A stretch of 13,935 bases of DNA from the NCBI GenBank assembly GCA_023248915.1, contig JAHFDQ010000090.1:1-13935 (forward strand), given 5' to 3'. The notes below the pieces were generated by a model, which saw nothing but the letters and a program-made list of their open reading frames with translations, did not search any database and had not been told where the DNA came from. The stretch's first letter is position 1. Each line of letters starts with the position of its first letter. Shown one piece after another: positions 5,801 through 11,506 of the stretch. Source of the stretch: Archangiaceae bacterium. Lineage in GTDB: Bacteria > Myxococcota > Myxococcia > Myxococcales > Myxococcaceae. Made by a program: the position numbers and the translations under genes.

Positions 5801-8756
5801 CCGGCGGCCCGGCATCGCTTGCCGCTTGGCCGGCATCGCTCAGGCCACCCCCGTCAGTCGGCCCACCCCCGTCGGTCGGCCCGCCGCCGTCGGTTGACCC
5901 GCCGCCACCGTCCGCGCTCCGCACAACCACTTGGGCCTGCGCGATGACACCGAGGAAGTCGGTCACCTCGACGACGTCGGTGACACCACCAGAGCTGCCC
6001 GCGACGTAGTCGCCGGTCCAGAAGTCGATTTGACCGCCGGACGCGTTGCTTGAGACGGCCCAGGTGAAGAAGCCAGCGCCGCCGCTGGCGCTGAAGGAAA
6101 CCGAGCCACCGGGGTCGACAGTCGCCGAGGCCGGCGTGACCGAGACGACGCCACCGACGATGACGGTGGCGTCATCGGTCGCTCCGGCGCCGTCGGTGAC
6201 GCGAACGACATCGCGTGTGCCGCCCACGGTGCCGGCGATGTAGGTGGCCGCGGAAAGGGTCGCTCCCGATGGGTTGGCGATGAGCGCGTAGGTGTAGGGC
6301 GCCGTGCCGCCGGTGGCCGTGAAGACGACCGTGGCCAGCGGCTCGACGACCGAGCGAATGGGAGCGATGGTGACGAACTGCTGTGCTTCGTAGATTTCCG
6401 TCACCTTCGTCAGCCCGCTGCTTGGGTCGCCGGTCGCCGTATCGCTGCCGCCGGCGCAGAGCACCTGCCCGGTCTTGAGCCGGACGCAGGCGCAGCCGTT
6501 CTTGTCATGGGTCGGCGGGTCGGTCGCGGCCCAGGTCCCGGTGGACGGGTCGTAGACTTCGGCGGTGGCCGTCATGCTGCCGACCAGCAGGAGTTTTCCG
6601 TTACCAAGCAGAACCGCCTGCGCGCCAGACCGGTCCTCGGTCATCGTGCCGCCGTCCGCCCAGGCTCCCGTCTGCGGGTCCCACAACTCGGCGGAGGTTC
6701 GGTTCGTGACGAGGACCTTGTCCACGGTGGGCAGGTAGGTCGCGCTCCCTCCGCCTGCCTGCGCCATCGGCTGGGTGAACGCGAAGGTCCCCGTCTGAGG
6801 GTCGAAAACCTCGGCCGTCTCAAGCTGAAGACCCGAGGAGCCCCAGCACGGCGGGCCGCAGGTGAAGACGCCGCTGCACCCATCACTTGTGGTGCCGCAC
6901 GCCTTGCCGCCGCAGGCCTCGGCCTTCGTCGCGCAGCCACACTTGTTGCCGGGCCGGCACTGGGTCGGCGGGGTACAGTCGCCACAGGGCGCCCAGTGAC
7001 AATCGGACCCGACCTTCGCGTTGCCGCATTCAAAGCCGGCGGCGGCACAGAGCTCGGCGTCGTCGGGCAACCCCGTCGGGGTTTCCGTGCACCCGCCGTG
7101 CTCGCAGACGAGTGGGGGACACCCGGCATCGGGTCGGCAACCGGGCCAGGGGCAAGGCGCTGGGTCGGGTGCACACTGCGGTCGCACTGCCGGGCACGAG
7201 CCACAGTTGACTTGCGTGTTGCACGCCGAGGGGACAAGGCCGCACATCCGCTGCTCGCAGACGGTCGCCTGACTGCAGTCCCCACAGAGGTTGTTCGCCG
7301 ACTCTCCACACGTACCGCCCAGGCAGGTGCACACCAGGACGCCCCCGCAGCCATCGGGCATCGAACCGCATGACTGCACTGAAGGGCAGGTGGCGGGAAT
7401 GCAGCTGACGGACTTGCGGCCGTAGCCGCCGACGATGAGCGCCCGGCCGTCGGGCAGCAAGACCAGAGGCGTGTCGTAACGGGGGTTGCCGAGACTGCCG
7501 GCTGCGGTCCAGGTGCCGTTGGCGGGATCGTAGAGTTCGGCGGTATCGAGGTCCTCGCCGATGAAGCGCGTGGCGGAGACTTGAGTGCCTCCCGCGACGA
7601 GCACGCGGCCGTCACGAAGGGTCACGATGGAGTGGCGTTGCCTCGGGTGGAGCATTGCGCCCGTCACAGCCCAGGTCCCGGTGGTGGGATCGTAGACTTC
7701 GGCCGTCGCCACCGACTGTTCGACGTCGCTCGCCGACGGGCACGAAGGAGTGCAAGCGTGGACAACGCAAAACGGCGTTTCGCTGACGTCGCCGTGGCCG
7801 CCCACGACAAGTACGCGCCCATCCAGGAGCTTGGTGGCGCCGTGCGCCCAGCGCCCCCCTTGCAACGCGCCGGTGGGGCTCCAGCTGCCGCTGACCGGGT
7901 CGAACAGCTCTGCGCTCTTGAAGCGGGGGTAGGTGTCCGTCGCGAAATCGTACGCGGTGCCGCCGACCACCAGCACGTTCCCGTTGTCCAGCAGCGTCAT
8001 CGAGTGACCCGCGCGCGCCGTCAGCATCGAGCCGGGGGTCGACCAGAGGGGGTCCACCAGCAAGGCGCCATCGACAGCTTGCGCCGACGTTACCGCGAGC
8101 GCGTCGCCGTCCACCTCGAGCCGGACCTCGACCTGCGCTCCGGACCTCGCGTAGGCAACGGGCGCGGTGACGCGCAACCGAGCAGAGCCCTGCGCGTCCA
8201 GCACCTCGACGACGTCACCGCGCTTCAGCAGTCGGCCGCCCGCGACCTGCCATTCCGCCAGGATGTCGCCCGCAGCGAAGGGCCCTTCCACCACGAGCCA
8301 CTCCTCGTAGCCCAGGCGGCGCGCACTCCAGATCGCCATGCCGCGGGGGCGGTCATAGACGACTGCGCCAAGATGCAGCTGGCCTTCCCCTGTCACCCCG
8401 CGTTCGCGCACCCGCACCGAGAAGCCGTCGCTCAAGCTGAGGGTGGCTTCGCCGTCGCCCCGAAGCGGAAGGAGCACCCGCAGACCTTCGCGGCGGGCCA
8501 GGTGCCAGCGGGCGGCGTCCAGCCCGCTGACTCCCGGCGGCGCGCGCGGCGAGAACCCCGAGGCCCCTGCAAGGAAGCCGTCTCCCTCGAGCGGGAGGGT
8601 TCCGAGCTGACCGAAGCGGGCCAAGGGTTCGAGGCCCGCCGCCGAGTCGCCCGTGCTACAGGACACCGCGACCACAGCCAGCGCCGCGATGCACGACACT
8701 TCAAGGCGTCTGGAAGCGAGAGCGATGCCAAGCGACCGGTCGCGATTCTGCGTCAT
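2892..8756 (-). CDS. Giant kelch/Ig-like/FN3 surface lipoprotein with MYXO-CTERM tail, 1954 aa
   Basis: The ATG at 8756 opens a signal segment with a lipobox-like AVSC (Cys33), so lipidation is likely. Residues 34-240 form a beta-rich region often found before kelch repeats in myxobacteria. Six kelch-type units with the core [TS]AE-hydrophobic-aromatic-DP..G.[WF] follow, three before (about 240-450) and three after (638-770) a 33-Cys insert (453-638). Next come two Ig-like repeats (785-944), a DGGGPT linker (945-987), a large unassigned beta-rich part (988-1440), a PPC-like sandwich (1445-1520), an Ig-like and an FN3-like module (1540-1735), two cadherin/He_PIG modules (1730-1914), and a CGCEAGG tail with a helix and RRLRR (Cys1923, Cys1925). 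The likely role is surface adhesion or recognition; no enzymatic motif was seen. Upstream, GGGGGTGAG lies very close to the ATG as a possible ribosome site. The gene lies between the two direct-repeat copies. Confidence 0.88.
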   Translation of the reverse strand: MTQNRDRSLGIALASRRLEVSCIAALAVVAVSCSTGDSAAGLEPLARFGQLGTLPLEGDGFLAGASGFSPRAPPGVSGLDAARWHLARREGLRVLLPLRGDGEATLSLSDGFSVRVRERGVTGEGQLHLGAVVYDRPRGMAIWSARRLGYEEWLVVEGPFAAGDILAEWQVAGGRLLKRGDVVEVLDAQGSARLRVTAPVAYARSGAQVEVRLEVDGDALAVTSAQAVDGALLVDPLWSTPGSMLTARAGHSMTLLDNGNVLVVGGTAYDFATDTYPRFKSAELFDPVSGSWSPTGALQGGRWAHGATKLLDGRVLVVGGHGDVSETPFCVVHACTPSCPSASDVEQSVATAEVYDPTTGTWAVTGAMLHPRQRHSIVTLRDGRVLVAGGTQVSATRFIGEDLDTAELYDPANGTWTAAGSLGNPRYDTPLVLLPDGRALIVGGYGRKSVSCIPATCPSVQSCGSMPDGCGGVLVCTCLGGTCGESANNLCGDCSQATVCEQRMCGLVPSACNTQVNCGSCPAVRPQCAPDPAPCPWPGCRPDAGCPPLVCEHGGCTETPTGLPDDAELCAAAGFECGNAKVGSDCHWAPCGDCTPPTQCRPGNKCGCATKAEACGGKACGTTSDGCSGVFTCGPPCWGSSGLQLETAEVFDPQTGTFAFTQPMAQAGGGSATYLPTVDKVLVTNRTSAELWDPQTGAWADGGTMTEDRSGAQAVLLGNGKLLLVGSMTATAEVYDPSTGTWAATDPPTHDKNGCACVRLKTGQVLCAGGSDTATGDPSSGLTKVTEIYEAQQFVTIAPIRSVVEPLATVVFTATGGTAPYTYALIANPSGATLSAATYIAGTVGGTRDVVRVTDGAGATDDATVIVGGVVSVTPASATVDPGGSVSFSASGGAGFFTWAVSSNASGGQIDFWTGDYVAGSSGGVTDVVEVTDFLGVIAQAQVVVRSADGGGGSTDGGGPTDGGGPTDGGGLSDAGQAASDAGPPVSIACSNPLVVGALAIQALNIVSDGDGGCLAQGAVVNDIVAAAGNISISSVGLSGDTADSTVSLGVGHFGLTAGAYSADATGALLFADPETSTLALSGLRVLSPSGVLRPGQVDLAPGTLLLPPVFGSARLPFAPVRLSKVSGLQVDVAGSWVGAGQVEVSAKSQWKFGHRASRPGGFTVKYTPQDDALNIDGDLELPALTVGAGIGLAQGTLDRFRASVAGLAIPVGQTGYFITKLGAEVKGVGAPPLAVTGVFSGGGPGPRLLGLAGQPFIHEVEDAKLTVDMGGKMALEGKALFIGHEFGSFKGALDWAKRTLSGEGVYRVGWGELAYTNFGPASGDFLSGRLRLDVALRTTLAQVDVTGDAKVAVYLPLKTKLIGKYLYDRPVATVGVTVAKKADDVLLRGYFEMGLRPLVFSVDINFVIGKKLEVMVGAKGFAGGDIVLNVTGQGLTSSGPGQRSPLSVPLLTVPANLRRILLDVQWDGGPVEVALVDSTGRRYSVTETPERALVFPRADGSGMLVMVDAPPPGDWTAEADNDATGRALHVDGYEIDSPPAISLDAPATDVDVNGPIDIRWTATDDAPGTQVSLVYEGQGSHATPIASGLDAALGHYLWDTSAVPSGRWRVLALVDDGVNAPRSARAMGLVTVRDAFAPATPVGLSVTASGDGEVGLSWAAVTAANLAGYRVYWTDDSTDTYATFAAVAESSATVRALTNGRPWRFAVAAFGDDGRESLLSDAVVATPRSAANNPPRLSAQPPADVRAGLTYSATLEAEDLDGDTITFRKVAGPPALGVNPSGSVTWATQVADTGYFSATVAADDGRGGVSELTWDLFVSSPLADNHSPAFTGFPTRLSVQEAETLNHALAANDADADPLHFELVSPPDGLQVNPTSGEVTWTPTRGQAGTYRVLVRAVDGAGAVDQKRLNIDVLAAQPGRACGCEAGGSCIALMAAAGVFARRLRRSRTPWPS
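5845..5898. repeat. 18-bp tandem repeat, three units, inside the kelch gene
   Basis: Units start at 5845, 5863 and 5881. The first two differ at one base; the third has drifted. On the minus strand they encode repeated TDGGGP-type hexapeptides in the linker between the second Ig-like repeat and the unassigned beta-rich region. The 18-base period keeps the frame when units are gained or lost, so linker length could vary between strains. Confidence 0.85.
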
Positions 8757-8870
8757 CCCTCACCCCCAGAGGAGGAGCTGGGAGAAGCTTGACCCCAGTT
8801 CCTGAGGTAGTGCAAGGAGGGCGGCAGAAAGAGGACGGGTTCGGGCGCCACCTCGCTCCAGAGCCGATGA

Positions 8871-8968
8871 TGCAGAACCCGAAGTTCTTGGCGCGGTTGT
8901 TCGGCGCCCGCCAGTTGGCCGGGGCTGGCGCTCCTGGCCCTCGCGCTTCGCGGAATTCGCCGCCGGCG
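8871..8968 (+). pseudogene. Decayed 3' end of a MYXO-CTERM gene
   Basis: In the frame ending at 8966 the translation is WRGCSAPASW, then a LALLALALRGIRRRR helix-plus-Arg tail, nearly identical to the tail of the protein ending at 2545. The first cysteine codon of the Gly-Cys-Gly-Cys motif reads Arg (cgc at 8892). A stop (TGA, 8868) lies only eight codons before that position, and no stop follows the Arg cluster, so the frame reads on into the neighbouring gene. The body of the gene is gone. It is the right-hand counterpart of the direct repeat. Confidence 0.75.
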
Positions 8969-9056
8969 CGGGGGAGGGGCCTGCCCGCAGCTCAGTACAA
9001 GCCCAGCAGCTTCACCTTCATCTCGTAGTTCGCCTGGCTGAAGTCGACCGACAGCG
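8893..9056. repeat. Direct repeat, right copy (pairs with 2463-2627)
   Basis: This copy contains a ruined MYXO-CTERM tail (8893-8968) and the intact 3' end of the TonB-like gene with its stop codon (8992-9056). Offsets to the left copy are 6430 bases in block 1 and 6429 in block 2. Matching breaks at 9056 inside the TonB-like gene, which places the left breakpoint at its last 20 or so codons. Confidence 0.9.
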
Positions 9057-10314
9057 TTTCGCCGGTCGTCTCGTCGAAGTAGCCGAAGGGCCCGCTGGGG
9101 ATGATGTTCGGCGCCCCGAGCGCTCCGACCCCCATGCTCAAGAGCGACAGCAACACGGTCTGCGCGACGGTGGACAGCTTCGCCTTGGGCTGTGACTCAC
9201 CCGGGCGGAGCCGGCGCAGGTACGTCACCCGGCCCGAGAATTCCCACAACGACGCGCGCCCGCCCGCCGGAATGCAGCCGTCCGGCTCGCCCGCCGCGGC
9301 GACCGCCTGGGGGGCGATGCGCAGCACGTGCCGGTCGAACAGCGGGTTGCCGGACGGAAGCACCAGCGCCAAGCCGAGCAGGCTTCCGTTCGCGGCCTGG
9401 CGCAGCTCGACGCGGGCCACCAGCCTCGCGCCATACCGGCCGTCGGCGAACTCGCGCAGCCGCGCCGTCGCGCACGCCTTGTCGGCGAACGGCTTCACCG
9501 CCGCCGCCGCGAGCGAGTTGGGGTCGGTGTTGGCCACCTGCATCGCCGGGTTGACCGCGTCCTCGGCGGCCGACCCTTCGGGGACGGAGTCGGCGGCATA
9601 GGGGCTGCCGGACGAGGCGTACTTCTGCGCGCCGTTCGACCAGGCGGCGACGAAGTCGCGCACCGGCCCGGGCAGGGACTTCAGGGCGGGACTGAGGTTG
9701 GGGTCGTCGGCAATCCACGGCTCGACGTTCTTGCTGAGGCTCTCGAGCTCCTTGCGCATGCCGTAGAAATACGGGGCGACCATCCCCGACTCGACCTGCG
9801 CCGCGCCCAGGTCCGCCAGCGCCCAGGCCTGCACCTGGCGCGCCGCGTCCTCTCCCTGTTTCTCGAGCCGCGCCCGGGGGTCGGGGCCGAAGCCGTCGTT
9901 CACCACGGTGTGGCCCCTCGAAGGTTCGCCCACCGTCTCGGTGCCCAGGCTTCCCCGCGCGGCCAACAGGTCGAGCGCGCGGGGGAAGAGCTGAACCCGG
10001 GCCGTGGCCTTCGGCGTCTCGTCGGCGAGGGCGATGGGCGCGGCCGGAGCGGGTTGGGACGGCCCTGCTGGCGCCGCGGACCTCCGCGACAGAGCCTTCG
10101 GACCCCGGGTGACGGACGGGACAGAAGGCGCCGGGGGAGCCACCGGTGGAACCGGTGGAAGCGTGATGACCTGGACGTAGAGCGGCGCCCCGGCGGTTGG
10201 ACGGCTCGGAGGCGCCTCCGGCGCTCGCTGCACGAGGCACAGGCCAAGGAGCACCAGGCCGTGCACGGCGAGCGACGCGAGGAGCGCCCTTCCGAGGACC
10301 GACTTCTGGGCCAT
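8992..10314 (-). CDS. TonB-like energy transducer with C-terminal extension, 440 aa
   Basis: A single N-terminal membrane anchor (about 8-28, LLASLAVHGLVLLGLCLV) is followed by a Pro/Ala-rich periplasm-spanning stretch (about 31-100), a helical middle part (145-235), and a TonB-type C-terminal domain (about 295-370; LVARVELRQAANGSLLG then a NPLFDRHVLRIAPQA segment). TonB proteins carry inner-membrane proton-motive energy to outer-membrane receptors. No ExbB/ExbD genes are present here. An unusual feature is a roughly 70-residue tail after the TonB domain with a hydrophobic stretch (about 382-405) and the end SVDFSQANYEMKVKLLGLY; this end is what the direct repeat duplicates. I prefer the ATG at 10314, four bases after the KASIII stop codon; a TTG at 10350 would add 12 basic residues and overlap that gene. 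AGGGG lies unusually close to the ATG, so coupled translation is likely. Confidence 0.75.
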   Translation of the reverse strand: MAQKSVLGRALLASLAVHGLVLLGLCLVQRAPEAPPSRPTAGAPLYVQVITLPPVPPVAPPAPSVPSVTRGPKALSRRSAAPAGPSQPAPAAPIALADETPKATARVQLFPRALDLLAARGSLGTETVGEPSRGHTVVNDGFGPDPRARLEKQGEDAARQVQAWALADLGAAQVESGMVAPYFYGMRKELESLSKNVEPWIADDPNLSPALKSLPGPVRDFVAAWSNGAQKYASSGSPYAADSVPEGSAAEDAVNPAMQVANTDPNSLAAAAVKPFADKACATARLREFADGRYGARLVARVELRQAANGSLLGLALVLPSGNPLFDRHVLRIAPQAVAAAGEPDGCIPAGGRASLWEFSGRVTYLRRLRPGESQPKAKLSTVAQTVLLSLLSMGVGALGAPNIIPSGPFGYFDETTGETLSVDFSQANYEMKVKLLGLY

Positions 10315-10318
10315 GCCC

Positions 10319-11374
10319 CTAATTTGCCGCTTGGGTCGCCTTGGCGGCAAGCCCGGCCGCCCTAGAATCGTGCCAAACCAGGCACGACGCCCCCCACGCC
10401 ATGCCCACGCCGACCGAGGGAAGTACCAGCCAGTCTCCGTCGGAGAGTTTTCCGGCGCGGCGGGACTCGTCGAGGGCGATGGGCACCGAGGCGCTCGAGG
10501 TGTTGCCGGTGACGTCGAAGTTGTTGATGAACTTCTCGGCCGGCAGTTCGAGCGCCCGGGCCAGCTCGGTGATGACGTTGCCGGCCGCCTGGTGCGGGAC
10601 GAACCAGCGCACGTCGGCGAGCGAGATGCCGGCCTTGCGCACCGCCTCGCGCGTGGCGAAAACCATCTTCTCGAGCGCGTAGGGGAAGATGGACCCGAAG
10701 CCGAGCTGCAGGTACTGAAGCCCCTGCTCGAGCGTGTCGTGGGTGAGCGGCTTCCGGGTGCCTCCGCCGGGAATGTGGACGATGGAACCCAGCTTGCCGT
10801 CCGAGCCCGCGGCGTGCGCCTTCAGCCCGTAGCGCGCGTCGGGGTGGCGGCACAGCACCACCGCTCCGGCTCCGTCGCCGAAGGTCACCAGCGTGCGGAA
10901 GTCGCGCGGGTTGATTTTCGAGGACAGCGTGTCGGCGCCCACCACCAGCACCCGCTGGTACCCCACGGTATTCATCAGCCCGTCAGCCACCATCAGGCCG
11001 TCGGTGAAGCCGGTGCAGCCCGAGCTCATCTGAATGAATTTGCACTCGACTCCCAGGTTCGCCTGGACGATGCCGGCCGTTTGCGGCAGCGGGTAGTCGT
11101 CGGTGACGGTGGCGAGGATGAGCAGGTCGACATCGCCGGGTTCGACGCGGGCGTCGGCGAGCGCCCGGCGAGCGGCCGCCGTCGCCATGTCGGAAGTGCC
11201 CTCGCCCGGCTTGGCCCGGCGCCGTTCCAGCGCTCCGGTGTGCGAGCGGCACCACTCGTCGAGGGTGCAGTGGGCGCGCACCGCGTCGAAGTCGGTGCGC
11301 ATGCGGGCCACGTCGTGGTTGGAAAGCACCCGTTCCGGCAGGTAGCTGCCGGTCCCTGCGATGACGTTGCCCAT
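10319..11374 (-). CDS. Beta-ketoacyl-ACP synthase III-like enzyme, 351 aa
   Basis: The length and motifs fit the thiolase-fold KASIII (FabH-like) family, which condenses an acyl starter with malonyl-ACP or a related nucleophile. The catalytic triad is visible: Cys120 in SSGCTGF, His261 in FVPHQAAGN and Asn291 in TGNTSSASVPIAL. FabH usually has a HQANxRI stretch that helps bind ACP; here it is HQAAGNVI, and the Cys motif differs from the usual AACAGF. A specialised homologue (secondary lipid or acyl-transfer chemistry) is therefore as likely as housekeeping FabH. No acyl carrier protein or other fab gene is adjacent. The start is supported by GGAAGG about 9 bases upstream of the ATG and a good promoter 37 bases further out. 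The TonB-like gene follows after four bases, so the two probably share a transcript. Confidence 0.9.
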   Translation of the reverse strand: MGNVIAGTGSYLPERVLSNHDVARMRTDFDAVRAHCTLDEWCRSHTGALERRRAKPGEGTSDMATAAARRALADARVEPGDVDLLILATVTDDYPLPQTAGIVQANLGVECKFIQMSSGCTGFTDGLMVADGLMNTVGYQRVLVVGADTLSSKINPRDFRTLVTFGDGAGAVVLCRHPDARYGLKAHAAGSDGKLGSIVHIPGGGTRKPLTHDTLEQGLQYLQLGFGSIFPYALEKMVFATREAVRKAGISLADVRWFVPHQAAGNVITELARALELPAEKFINNFDVTGNTSSASVPIALDESRRAGKLSDGDWLVLPSVGVGMAWGASCLVWHDSRAAGLAAKATQAAN

Positions 11375-11410
11375 GAAGCTCGCCCTTCCGGCCGAAACTG
11401 AGAAACGCGA

Positions 11411-11439
11411 CTAATCAACAAACAGACACTTTCTGTCAA
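11411..11439 (-). promoter_or_regulatory. Probable sigma-70 type promoter for the KASIII-TonB operon
   Basis: On the minus strand a perfect -35 box TTGACA (11434-11439) is followed by a 17-base spacer and GATTAG (11411-11416) as a weak -10. It lies about 37 bases before the start codon, in a patch clearly more AT-rich than its surroundings. The -35 match and spacing are seen directly; the -10 match is partial. Confidence 0.6.
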
Positions 11440-11444
11440 GACAG
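11433..11444. promoter_or_regulatory. Palindrome over the -35 box, possible operator
   Basis: CTGTC-AA-GACAG is a perfect inverted repeat with a two-base centre and contains most of the -35 hexamer. A second dyad, ACAGA-CACTT-TCTGT (11422-11436), overlaps it in the spacer. A repressor bound here would block RNA polymerase. No regulator is encoded nearby and the site matches no operator I can name, so this is only a candidate. Confidence 0.35.
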
Positions 11445-11483
11445 GGCGACGGCCGGGCAGGCGGGGGCCTTCGGAGGGGAATG

Positions 11484-11506
11484 AAAACGGCCGGTTGCGA
11501 CCGGTC
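11484..11506 (-). terminator. Probable intrinsic terminator of the amylase gene
   Basis: On the minus strand a 5-bp GC-rich stem, CCGGT-CGCA-ACCGG, is followed after three bases by TTTT (11484-11487). The hairpin overlaps the amylase stop codon. It would separate the amylase transcript from the KASIII operon, which has its own promoter just downstream. The T run is short, so efficiency is uncertain. Confidence 0.45.

Noticed and set aside
8757..8870. Possible promoter or gene relic upstream of the kelch start
   Set aside because: A TTGCAC is present on the minus strand but has no acceptable -10 at 16-18 bases. Neither strand gave a recognisable protein fragment before the MYXO-CTERM relic.
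9328..10365. 345-codon + strand frame opposite the TonB-like gene
   Set aside because: Arg/Gly-rich shadow; the minus strand has a membrane anchor and a TonB domain.
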